From QIJE01 sp048541835 (lineage in GTDB: Bacteria; SZUA-79; Acidulodesulfobacterales; Acidulodesulfobacteraceae), in the NCBI RefSeq assembly GCF_048541835.1, contig NZ_JBLEOY010000002.1, positions 434,001 through 498,000 on the forward strand: a DNA stretch of 64,000 nucleotides, in the 5' to 3' direction. Of the stretch, positions 54,593 to 62,418 are shown piece by piece (position 1 is the stretch's first letter; each line of letters opens with the position of its first letter). Both the position numbers and the translations under genes were made by a program. The notes under the pieces are model-generated. The model was given only the letters and a program-made list of their open reading frames with translations. It did no database searches and was not told the DNA's origin.

Positions 54593-54790
54593 GTGGAGAA
54601 AAAAAGCTGTTATATCTGCGAAAAAGAAGCCTTGAACAAAAATGAAATCGGGCTGACTAAGAAACTGCTCGACAGTGATTCAAAGCGGTTCTATTGCCTT
54701 GATTGCCTTGCCGAGTATTTGGAGGTCGATACTGAGTTCCTGCTCGCCAAGCTCGAGGAGTTCAAGGAACAAGGCTGTAAACTATTTTGA
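54593..54790 (+). CDS. Small double-CxxC protein
   Basis: A 65-residue frame from GTG 54593 (GGGG upstream, four bases after the brxL stop) encodes MEKKSCYICEKEALN and FYCLDCLAEYL, two CxxC pairs that could bind zinc or an Fe-S cluster, followed by an acidic/helical end. It sits between brxL and the cysteine desulfurase with short gaps, so it belongs to the operon. I do not recognise the family. A role in handling sulfur or in holding the desulfurase is a guess; the frame is preserved in an otherwise tightly packed operon, supporting a real gene. Confidence 0.65.
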   Translation: MEKKSCYICEKEALNKNEIGLTKKLLDSDSKRFYCLDCLAEYLEVDTEFLLAKLEEFKEQGCKLF

Positions 54791-54802
54791 AAAGGTGAAA
54801 CC

Positions 54803-55942
54803 ATGATTTACGCAGACAACGCCGCGACTACAAGAATATCCGACAGCGTCTTTGAGAAGATGCTTCCGTTTCTGTGCGATCAATACGGCAATGCATCTAG
54901 CCAGTATTCGCTTGGGGCAAAAGCCAAACGCGCTATAGAGCGGGCACGAAAACAAGTTGCAGCGGCTATCGGTGCAGAGCTGCTTGAAATCACCTTCACC
55001 TCCGGCGGTTCGGAAGCGAACAGTTGGGTGCTTAGATGTGTTGCGGATACCTACCGCAATGAGCCGATGCACATTGTAACTACTGCTATCGAACATCATT
55101 CTGTGCTAAACGCTTGCCACTCACTTGAACAGACTGGCATTGAGGTTACCTATTTACCCGTTGATAAGACGGGGTGTATTTCGGTCGATAATGTAAAGGC
55201 GGCAATTAAACCTCACACCAAACTGGTGTCGATTATGCTTGCCAACAACGAAATCGGCACGATTCAGCCGATAGCGGATATAGGCCTATTACTGAAAGGT
55301 GAAAACGTCCTGTTTCATACAGATGCCGTGCAATCTGTCGGACATATCCCAGTTGATGTGAGTGACCTACGAGTTGACTTTTTAACCGCTTCAGCCCATA
55401 AGTTCAATGGAGCAAAAGGCACAGGGATCCTATATAAACGGTCAGGTTTAGACTTGTCGCCGTTGGTGTTCGGCGGCGAGCAAGAGAGAGGGCTTCGTGC
55501 CGGAACGGAGAATGTTGCCGGAATCGTAGCGGCGGGTTATGCTATTGAGGAAAGTGTCGGTGAAATAGCTGATACGTCAAAGCGACTAAAGGCAATGGTC
55601 GAAGATACCGTGAATGGCATAAAAGAAAAAATACCCTCCGTGAGGGTTAATGGGGACAGCGAGTGCCGTCTGCCCGGCACGGTCAATCTTTGTTTTTACG
55701 GCGTTTCGGGTGAATCCCTCATGCATCTGCTTGACCTAAAAGGTGTTTGCTTGTCCACGAGTTCGGCTTGCACTTCTGGTAAAGGCGAGCCGTCGCACGT
55801 GCTTCTTGCTTTGGGGCTTACCGAACAGCAAGCAAAGTCGGCGATTCGCATATCTTACGGTAAATATAACTGTGCAGATGAAGTCGGTAAGGTAGTTACG
55901 GCTGTGTGTGATGCTTACAAAAAAATAGTTGAAAACCGCTAA
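54803..55942 (+). CDS. Cysteine desulfurase (IscS/DndA-like)
   Basis: This PLP enzyme takes sulfur from L-cysteine as an enzyme-bound persulfide. The 379-residue protein has the start IYADNAATT, the PLP pocket HHSVLNAC and HTDAVQSVG, the Schiff-base Lys200 in SAHKFNGAKGTG, RAGTENVAGIVA and the mobile-loop Cys323 in STSSACTSGKGEPSH. All catalytic residues are intact. It resembles IscS/NifS and the DndA/SspA type desulfurases of DNA phosphorothioation. Position at the end of an operon holding a DndC-like protein makes it the likely sulfur source for that enzyme. It starts 12 bp after the CxxC gene. A housekeeping Fe-S role is less likely given the company. Confidence 0.88.
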   Translation: MIYADNAATTRISDSVFEKMLPFLCDQYGNASSQYSLGAKAKRAIERARKQVAAAIGAELLEITFTSGGSEANSWVLRCVADTYRNEPMHIVTTAIEHHSVLNACHSLEQTGIEVTYLPVDKTGCISVDNVKAAIKPHTKLVSIMLANNEIGTIQPIADIGLLLKGENVLFHTDAVQSVGHIPVDVSDLRVDFLTASAHKFNGAKGTGILYKRSGLDLSPLVFGGEQERGLRAGTENVAGIVAAGYAIEESVGEIADTSKRLKAMVEDTVNGIKEKIPSVRVNGDSECRLPGTVNLCFYGVSGESLMHLLDLKGVCLSTSSACTSGKGEPSHVLLALGLTEQQAKSAIRISYGKYNCADEVGKVVTAVCDAYKKIVENR

Positions 55943-55966
55943 TGGCATACATAAAAATGCACCGAC

Positions 55967-56474
55967 TGGGAGCGCTTCATATCATCGCACATTGATTCTC
56001 TGACGGCTACAGACTTTTTCACAGTGGAAGCCATGACACCTGATGCGCTGGTCAGGTACATGGTTCTGTTTTTCATAGATATAAAAACCAGAAAGGTTGA
56101 GCTTGCCGGAATAGCTAACGATCCCGATGGTAAATGGATGGTTCAAATGGATAGAAATCAGACGGATGCTTTTAATGGTTTTCTCCTGGGGGAAAAGTAT
56201 TTGATTCATGACCGATACCCGCTCTACACAAAACAGTTTGATGCGATTATGGAAAGCTCTGGTGTCATAATCAAACGGTTGCCAGCCTTTATGCCTGTAA
56301 TTGAATGCATTTGCTGAATTCTTCGTTAAAAGCATTAAAACCGAATGCATAAATAAAATGATTATAGCAAGCGAAAAGCAGCTTAAATATATTGTGAAGG
56401 AATACATTGAACACTACAATCACGAATGCTCCCATCGAGGTCTTGGGGGAAAAAGGATAGAACTGTATTTTTAG
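55967..56474 (+). pseudogene. DDE integrase-type transposase relic
   Basis: The open piece (from 55967) holds the core of an rve-type transposase: SLTATDFFTVEAMTPDALVR, FFIDIKTRKVELAGIANDP, HDRYPLYTKQFDAIMESSGV. After a frameshift near 56300 the sequence continues as NAFAEFFVKSIKTE-like and EYIEHYNHECSHRGLGG, reaching a stop at 56472. The N-terminal part is missing. It follows the cysteine desulfurase by 25 bp and marks the right border of the GC-rich operon, mirroring the IS5 relic on its left. Confidence 0.72.
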
Positions 56475-56764
56475 GATAAAAAAGGAGTGATTGTATAATT
56501 CAGCAGATTAGGGGGCCTGTTGCACTTCTTACCGCAGGGTACCCAGACTCCCGAGCAGCATAGCAATTATGGAATCCTCCCAGAGGGGTGTTTTTTTCCC
56601 TGAATAGGGGGGGGTGTGTCATTGCGAAGTTGTTTTAAGATAATTTCCCTTCCTTTCACTATTTTAGAAATCGTCAGGGGAGGATGGTATAATTTGTATT
56701 ATTACAGGCAGTTACCAGATACTCTACAACAGAGTATCAATGGTGTTAAAACTTGATACCCTCC
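56475..56764 (+). other. Intergenic stretch
   Basis: This stretch contains poly-G/T-rich DNA (CAGAGGGGTG followed by a T run at about 56580-56596, and a G8 run near 56609) and GTGTCATTGCGAAG near 56615, which resembles the start of the REP-like unit seen in the methylase gene. No gene is supported. Confidence 0.3.
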
Positions 56765-56943
56765 ATGAAATGTGGGTTGCGGAAAGAAACCGCAAGGGCA
56801 GTTCCGAACTCATGTCATTCAGCGAATATAAAGATGTCCGCTATGATAAGGATATCCGTAAAAGTTATCTTCAGGGACGATTAGGGGGCGTTCCAAAGAT
56901 TCTTATGAATAATACTTTGATAAAGCGTCGGGAGAATGGCTGA
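56765..56943 (+). pseudogene. AAA15/RloA C-terminal fragment (repeat copy 2)
   Basis: The last ~58 codons of an AAA15-like ATPase (MWVAERNRKGSSELMSFSEY to VPKILMNNTLIKRR) are preserved here, nearly identical at DNA level to 32613-32800. Everything upstream of this point in the gene is gone; a few unrelated codons precede the fragment. The stop codon overlaps the start of the rloB remnant (TGATG), which shows the original gene order. Confidence 0.85.
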
Positions 56944-57026
56944 TGCCTCCTAAAAGAATAAAGTTCCGTCGGTTACTGGGTGAGCGTCGATATCGGAAAG
57001 ATTACAAAAGGAGCAGACAAGGATGA
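56943..57026 (+). pseudogene. rloB: rloB remnant
   Basis: From ATG 56943 the frame reads MPPKRIKFRRLLGERRYRK, resembling the start of RloB proteins that accompany AAA15/RloA ATPases, then runs into a short unrelated tail and a stop. The rest of the gene is deleted. Confidence 0.55.
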
Positions 57027-57050
57027 ATCTAAATAGTTGCTGTAGTATGG

Positions 57051-57719
57051 CTATAAATATAATGACCTGCCGTTTTCTTTTAACCACTTATCACGTTCTT
57101 TATAATCAGGAAGGATTACCCTTACCGTATTCCAATATCTTGCGGAATGGTTGTGGTGCCTTAAGTGCGCTAATTCGTGGACCACAATGTAATCTACGAT
57201 TTCAGGTGGTGCCATTATCAGGCGCCAGCTAAAATTAAGCGTTCCGGAAGGACTGCATGAACCCCAACGCTTTTTAGCATTTGATATTTTGACTGATTTA
57301 CATTTCCAGCTGGTTATGCGGCTATAGCGGGAGACCCGTTCAGAGATATCCCTTAATGCTTGAGCCTTATACCATTCTATCATCCTTTCTTTTGCACGTG
57401 ACAAATCTGCGCGGGGATAGATTAGCCGGTCGTTTAAGGTAATTTGTTTCTGGTCTGAGAGCATTAGCTTATATGTATTACCTAAATGCAAGAAGCCTTC
57501 GCCCTCAATAAACTGTTTCGGTTTATATGTATCATTTAATTTATTGGCCCGCGCTTTTTGCTTCTTGATCCACGGCAGACTCTTATCCACGAAGTTGCGG
57601 ATGTAATAGAGCGGCGTCCGCATCGGCGCGCGTACGATCAGTGTTGCATCTGCCATAACTGCCAGCGCGACCGTTTTCCTCTTAGAGCGAACCAGTTTAT
57701 CTATTTTAATTTGCGACAT
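57051..57719 (-). CDS. YgjP-like zinc metallopeptidase (DUF45)
   Basis: This 222-residue protein is a full-length member of the YgjP/DUF45 family. It shows the N-terminal strand-rich part (KIDKLVRSKRKTVALAVMAD, then LIVRAPMRTPLYYIRNFVD), the block NAKKRWGSCSPSGTLNFSWR and the zinc motif HELAHLRHHNHSARYW, with both His and Glu present. Such proteins often accompany type I restriction loci, but their role is unsettled (a UTP-pyrophosphatase role was reported for E. coli YgjP). The frame is intact. It stands alone, between the rloB remnant and a long non-coding stretch. Confidence 0.88.
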   Translation of the reverse strand: MSQIKIDKLVRSKRKTVALAVMADATLIVRAPMRTPLYYIRNFVDKSLPWIKKQKARANKLNDTYKPKQFIEGEGFLHLGNTYKLMLSDQKQITLNDRLIYPRADLSRAKERMIEWYKAQALRDISERVSRYSRITSWKCKSVKISNAKKRWGSCSPSGTLNFSWRLIMAPPEIVDYIVVHELAHLRHHNHSARYWNTVRVILPDYKERDKWLKENGRSLYL

Positions 57720-58866
57720 AAAAAGCCTCTCTTACATACGATTTTGCCGAAAATATCTATTTTTAAATATTTAAGTTCTGATGGGAGTAATGCTATTTGC
57801 ATAAAATAGCATGGAACAAGAATGGCTACCAATTTAAATCTGAAACTAATCTGCGGTAACATTCGTAATAATAAATCGCCGCTCGTTATCATAAATGGTT
57901 TTCTTACCTTTAAATATTGCTGCTTTTGTCGTTTCCATACCCGGCATTATACATATTATCCGCTTGGTTTACAAATGAAATATGAATGCATGAGAGTAGT
58001 TTGTCCGGAAGATAGTTCCGTCCCGGATTACCACTATGCGTGCGCTATAAATTTAGCCATTTTTTTGCCTTCTAACCGCTTGCGTAGCTTCATCTATTTT
58101 TTTTTGCATATCTTTCAGCTCTATTTCCATCTTTATCATATTGTAAAATCCCCTATCCGTTTAATAAACTTAAGCTTATTTGCCGGGTTAAAGAGCCGTT
58201 TGCAGTGGTTATAATATCGGATAGTGTGACACAATCGGCATAATAGACCGAGACGTTATGCTTGCCGCAATGGCCAATGATGCCCGGGAATAAATGCGAG
58301 AGCGGGTAAAACCAATCTACTGCCTAATCCAAGGTAAATATTCAGACTCTTCGCATCGTTTATGCCTAAAGGGCATGGTTACTTTTTTCATGAGTGGAAT
58401 CTCGAAATATATTCGATCAGAAAAGAAGTGGAAAATTTAAAAGAAATAAAAGTAGATTATTTATAGAAACATAATTTGGGAAGATTTAAATGAGAAGCAA
58501 AGTACTCACTCAAACGCATTTTAAAATTCTCACTAACATGTTTTTATGTACGACTTAGAAGTGCAGAATTAACCCCTGTAAAGCAGTGAAATCGCCAGAG
58601 TAGTATATATATAATAAATAAACCTATTAAGAAAAAGAGAGATTTAAAATGCCTTATTCGAGCTACTCTTATTTAGGTAAGTCTTGGCCGAGACTTGAAA
58701 GAAACAGCCGAAACAGTACTAGTTCAACGCAGTTTATGATTCTTAAGTGAACTTGTTTAAAATGATTGACAAATGGGCAGAAATAATTGCAATAGATACT
58801 GTAAGTGGTTATCAATCTCATGAGGCGTGTTCTATTTGCGGCTATTAATTATTATATATAAGGAGG
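57720..58866 (+). other. Long stretch with no intact gene
   Basis: A 130-residue plus-strand frame (57822-58214) has a low-complexity, Phe/Tyr/Leu-rich translation and no motif, so I do not call it. On the minus strand two tiny coding-like pieces are visible: a Bro-N-like relic (57846-57938) and a 27-residue helical piece (MIKMEIELKDMQKKIDEATQ) near 58060-58145. The remainder is AT-rich with no clear structure. Confidence 0.4.
57846..57938 (-). pseudogene. Bro-N/antirepressor-like N-terminal relic
   Basis: The frame METTKAAIFKGKKTIYDNERR followed by FIITNV and a stop resembles the start of BRO-family phage antirepressor-like proteins (KAAIFKGKKIRK...NEWWF.V.DV) with a small internal loss. 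It is too short to be functional. Confidence 0.4.
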
Positions 58867-58963
58867 GTTTGCGAGAAAAGTGTTTACATAGATTTCTCGT
58901 AGTTGTTTCGTCCCTGAAACTTAGGGACTTATAGTTTGCGAGAAAAGTGTTTACATAGATTTC
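58867..58963 (+). CRISPR. Two-repeat CRISPR-like unit
   Basis: A 30-bp sequence beginning GTTTGCGAGAAAAGTG and ending ACATAGATTTC occurs twice without mismatch, at 58867-58896 and 58934-58963, separated by a 37-bp unique stretch. These sizes fit a minimal or relic CRISPR array. The repeat is unrelated to that of the large array at 62.4 kb. The spacer-like part holds a dyad, GTCCCT...AGGGAC. Confidence 0.45.
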
Positions 58964-59111
58964 ATTAATATTGCGGGGATACGGAAAGAAACGAAATGCT
59001 GTTGCATAGTATGTTGCTACGCCTGTCATGCCATGAAAATTAACAGAGGAGCCCGGAAGAGATTAAGCAGGGTATGAAAGCTTAAATGTTTGATATTTGT
59101 GAGATGAAAAA

Positions 59112-60155
59112 ATGAGGATTGACAATGTAGATGTAAAACCTGCACAGGACTCAATAAATCCTGAGATGATTTTTGAGATTGAACTTTACATTCAGAGGGG
59201 AAGTGAAATTCCTGTAGAGATTTGTGGATCCGTAAAGTCGGATGAAGATAAAAGAATAGCTAACATTTATGGGTGTGAGTTTACAACCCGGATAGATGAA
59301 AAGATTGAATTATCAGCACGAGACCTAACGCAAGATGTAAAAATTAAAGGAGAACAGAAGTTAACGATAGAAGTAAAGGTGCCATTAAATCATAAAGTAC
59401 TGGACTACATTGAAGATAGAAGGGCTGCTAATCCAAAGGGAGACGTAATGCTAAACTTAGACATTCGTATCAGAAGTCTTTGCTCAAGAGTGATAATTTC
59501 ACCTGTGTTTTCTGCAGAGGGTACGGGATTTCCAACTTTACCAAAAGACTATGAATTTGACGGGTTTGTACTTCGCGGAGATCCATCATCAAGAAGTCCG
59601 CAGTCAACTTTGAATATATTGTCAGGTGATAGCGGCACAACTTTTATTGAATTAGCTAACGTTAAAGAGGTTATTTCCGTTACTATTGCATCAAGCGACT
59701 GGATCCATGATTTTTGTCCGGTATTCGGGATAGGAAAATTTCTTGTACTTGAATATTTAATACCTGACTATGTTGAAGGAACTGACGATATTAAGGAGAG
59801 ATTAAGGCGTTCCATAGATGTAATAAAGAAGATGGAAGAATGCGTTATAAAGTGCAAATGGAATGAAGTTATTGAGCATTCCAGGCGTGTCGGGGAACTA
59901 CTTAAAAATCATCAAGATGATGAAATAAAAGTTTTGTTAACTATGGACGGATACACAGATGAAGCATTTACGAGTTTTAACAGAATTTTAATAGGATTGT
60001 ATGATTTTGCATCTAAATTTCTTCATGAAGAAGACAAAAGTAAGAAGATCATGGATGATATAAAAGCCTCAAAGGAAGATGCTTACCTGATTTATGCGGT
60101 ATCAGTGAATGTAGTCAATCTAATCTCAAAAAAGATGCAACGGTTGAATAAATAG
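59112..60155 (+). CDS. Unrecognised 347-aa protein
   Basis: I do not recognise this protein. Residues 1-140 are strand-rich and look like a beta-sandwich-type domain (FEIELYIQRGSEIPVEICGS, then KLTIEVKVPLNHKVLDYIED). The second half is helical, with blocks SSDWIHDFCPVFGIGKFLVL, then an amphipathic helix region (LRRSIDVIKKMEECVIKCKW) and a C-terminal LIYAVSVNVVNLISKKM. No signal peptide or obvious membrane segment is seen. The frame is intact, with GTGAG a few bases upstream as a weak ribosome site. It stands alone between two non-coding stretches, near the CRISPR adaptation genes. A defence function is possible by location only. Confidence 0.6.
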   Translation: MRIDNVDVKPAQDSINPEMIFEIELYIQRGSEIPVEICGSVKSDEDKRIANIYGCEFTTRIDEKIELSARDLTQDVKIKGEQKLTIEVKVPLNHKVLDYIEDRRAANPKGDVMLNLDIRIRSLCSRVIISPVFSAEGTGFPTLPKDYEFDGFVLRGDPSSRSPQSTLNILSGDSGTTFIELANVKEVISVTIASSDWIHDFCPVFGIGKFLVLEYLIPDYVEGTDDIKERLRRSIDVIKKMEECVIKCKWNEVIEHSRRVGELLKNHQDDEIKVLLTMDGYTDEAFTSFNRILIGLYDFASKFLHEEDKSKKIMDDIKASKEDAYLIYAVSVNVVNLISKKMQRLNK

Positions 60156-60879
60156 CATGACCTTATTCACTTTTTGTAAAAATACTATAAAATGCTTACG
60201 ACTAAAGCATGAAGGAAGGTTGCGTTAAGTTATACATAGACTATTTATGCGGCCTTCTATGACGGCGTTCGATTGCTATATGGTTTCTTTTTAGCTATGT
60301 TTACAGTCCGGAAATAATGAGATAGACTCGCCGATCCTCATGATGGGTCTTTTATTTGTATATTACTGAGGGTCGTTTTGTCCGCTCTTGCCGTAATGAA
60401 AGCTAACCTTCTCATTTTACGCACCGAAAAAATAACTTTCGCAACTTAACATCGGGAAACCTATCAATCAATTGCAGGGTATTCATTATTGATTTACCCT
60501 TTTTAAGCCTTCAAGTTGCTTAACGACCGGTATTGAAATGCCGGCAGTCTCGTAAGTTTTTTGTAATCCTCAATCGTCACACATTTTAGACAAGCGGTCG
60601 CAAAATCCATAACACACCTTTTTTCTTATTATTTGTCTTGAGTATGGCATGCTACGCTTTGCAGAGATAATAGTTACTTGACGAATTTTCCTTAATTTTA
60701 TATCATTAATACTGCTTTGTTGCCTTCTCATGTCCAAAAAAGGTTCAAAAATGCTTAAGGCTTCTGAGATGCAGCTCCTAAACTATCTTTATATTTTTTC
60801 GAAAAAATATAAAGATAGAAGGGAAATAATAATTCCAAGAGAAAAAGGATTATATCTATTGGGTTTGGATAAAAGGAAA
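60156..60879 (+). other. Non-coding stretch with palindrome upstream of cas4/cas1
   Basis: No intact gene is supported. A short minus-strand frame near 60480-60612 (MDFATACLKCVTIEDYKKLT) and a second short one are too small and unfamiliar to call. A perfect 36-bp palindrome lies at 60783-60818. Confidence 0.4.
60783..60818 (+). repeat. Perfect 36-bp palindrome
   Basis: CTATCTTTATATTTTTTC is followed directly by its exact reverse complement GAAAAAATATAAAGATAG, with no loop. It would form an 18-pair AT-rich cruciform or a bidirectional terminator-like hairpin just upstream of the cas4 relic. Confidence 0.85.
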
Positions 60880-61004
60880 AACTAATAATTTAGAATATCC
60901 ACAAAGGGATAAAGGGACTTGCAAGTGAAGAAGAGATTCCAAGCGCAGTTAAAATAGTGTGTCGAAGCTGTTCTTACAGTGAATTCTGCCGGGCTTATAT
61001 TATG
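60880..61004 (+). pseudogene. cas4: cas4 C-terminal relic
   Basis: Just before cas1 the sequence reads NLEYPQRDKGTCK, then after a frameshift EEEIPSAVKIVCRSCSYSEFC, which is the end of Cas4 with its C-terminal Fe-S cysteines (CRSCSYSEFC). The front of Cas4 is missing or unrecognisable. The end overlaps the cas1 start, the usual cas4-cas1 coupling in type I-B loci. Confidence 0.75.
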
Positions 61005-61997
61005 AAACAATCGATGTACATATTTTCAAATGGTAGACTTAAGCGTAAGGACAATACGCTATTTTTTGAGGATGCCGATGGCGTTAGAAAATTCATCCCG
61101 ATTGAGAATACAAAAGAAATTTTTGCGTTTGGCGAAATAGAGTTGAACACGAAGGTCCTGAATTTTCTTGCCCAAAAAGAAATAATTTTACACTATTTTA
61201 ATTATTACGATTATTATGCCGGCAGCATATATCCGCGTGAACATTATAATTCCGGTTTTATGATATTAAAACAGGCAGAATTCTATATGGATAGCAAGAA
61301 AAGGGTTTTCATAGCCAAGAAATTTATTGAGGGTGCTGCAGAAAATTGCCTGAAGATATTAAAATACTACGGAAGACGGGATAAACCGCTTGAGCATCAG
61401 ATTACAGAGATAGAACATTTGATAAGTGTGCTTGAAAAACAGACTTCTATTAATGAGTCAATGGCAATTGAGGGGCAGATAAAGCAGGTCTACTATCAAG
61501 GCTTCAATGCCATAATGGGGAGCGATGAGTTTAAATTCAACGGACGAAACAGGCGTCCTCCAAAGGATTCTATTAATGCGTTGATAAGTTTTTCCAATTC
61601 ACTGATCTATACCTTTTGCCTCAGTGAGATTTATCAAACCCATCTTGATCCCAGAATCGGTTACCTGCATACGACTAACTTTAGGCGATTTACACTCAAT
61701 CTTGATATTGCGGAGATTTTCAAGCCGGTGATTGGTGATAGAACTATTTTTGCAATGATTAATAAGGGCATAATTACACATGCGGATTTTGAAAAAGCTT
61801 TAAATGGCATTGTGCTGAATGATAAGGGCAGGAAAAAGTTTTTGTCATATATTGATGAAAGGTTGAAGCAGACAATAAATCATTCCACGCTTAAAAAACA
61901 AGTCAGTTATCGCAGGCTCATGAGGCTTGAGATGTATAAATTAGAAAAACATTTAATGGGCGAAAAGGAATATAATGCGTTTGTAATGGACTGGTAA
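61002..61997 (+). CDS. cas1: CRISPR adaptation integrase Cas1 (type I-B kind)
   Basis: Cas1 is the metal-dependent integrase that inserts new spacers. I start it at ATG 61002 (331 residues), because the 15 codons before it belong to the cas4 relic. The N-terminus KQSMYIFSNGRLKRKDNTLF and NYYDYYAGSIYPREHYNSGF are typical of the I-B (HMARI) subtype. The active site is represented by IEGQIKQVYYQGFNAIM (Glu), GYLHTTNFRRFTLNLDIAEIF (His and Asp/Glu), followed by KPVIGDR. All parts seem intact. It lies three bases before cas2 and upstream of the large array, so acquisition could still work without full Cas4. Confidence 0.94.
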   Translation: MKQSMYIFSNGRLKRKDNTLFFEDADGVRKFIPIENTKEIFAFGEIELNTKVLNFLAQKEIILHYFNYYDYYAGSIYPREHYNSGFMILKQAEFYMDSKKRVFIAKKFIEGAAENCLKILKYYGRRDKPLEHQITEIEHLISVLEKQTSINESMAIEGQIKQVYYQGFNAIMGSDEFKFNGRNRRPPKDSINALISFSNSLIYTFCLSEIYQTHLDPRIGYLHTTNFRRFTLNLDIAEIFKPVIGDRTIFAMINKGIITHADFEKALNGIVLNDKGRKKFLSYIDERLKQTINHSTLKKQVSYRRLMRLEMYKLEKHLMGEKEYNAFVMDW

Positions 61998-61999
61998 AA

Positions 62000-62266
62000 A
62001 TGTTTGTAATTTTGTATTACGATGTGGGAGAAAAAAGATGCGGCAAGATGCTTAAGACTTGCCGAAAATATCTTCAATGGGTGCAAAACTCTGTGTTTGA
62101 GGGAGAAATATCAACAGCAAAGTACGAAAAGCTGATCTATGAAATTAAAAGAATCATAAAAGATGAGGAGGGTGATTCGATAGTAACATACCTATTTAGA
62201 ACAACGAAATATACGAAACGATTAGTCTATGGGAAAGATAAAAAGGCCGATATCCAATTTATATAA
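62000..62266 (+). CDS. cas2: CRISPR adaptation protein Cas2
   Basis: Cas2 is the small dimeric partner of Cas1. The 88-residue protein has the family start FVILYYDVGEKRCGKMLKT with the conserved Asp, then CRKYLQWVQNSVFEGEIS, and a C-terminal TKRLVYGKDK. Length and motifs are normal for type I-B. It follows cas1 by two bases and precedes the leader and array by about 150 bp. No interference genes of type I-B are in the window; they may lie elsewhere or be lost. Confidence 0.95.
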   Translation: MFVILYYDVGEKRCGKMLKTCRKYLQWVQNSVFEGEISTAKYEKLIYEIKRIIKDEEGDSIVTYLFRTTKYTKRLVYGKDKKADIQFI

Positions 62267-62418
62267 TGTATGATTATTTTCGTTAAAAATTCTGTCGATG
62301 GCAGGTAGCGTGAAAATCCCCATAGATCGACAGAAAAGTCTGCGCGATTTACTTGCTTTTCAATAAACATTATTGTAGAATAAAATTAATATAGTTGATG
62401 TTTGGCTATTTTATTGAT
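62267..62418 (+). promoter_or_regulatory. CRISPR leader with inverted repeat
   Basis: This AT-rich 152-bp stretch between cas2 and the first repeat is the leader. It contains CTGTCGAT at 62292-62299 and its inverse ATCGACAG at 62326-62333, a hairpin seen in many leaders of similar loci, followed by an AT-rich run to the first repeat. It should hold the array promoter and the Cas1-Cas2 integration signals. Confidence 0.75.

Noticed and set aside
42213..55942. Canonical Dnd or Ssp phosphorothioation cluster
   Set aside because: A DndC-like protein and a desulfurase are present, but DndB, DndD, DndE, SspB, SspD or SspE-like genes are not; PglZ, BrxC-like and BrxL-like genes point to BREX type 4 instead.
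57822..58214. 130-residue plus-strand frame
   Set aside because: Composition is Phe/Tyr/Leu/Ile-rich without motifs or ribosome site, and coding-like relics lie on the other strand of the same DNA.
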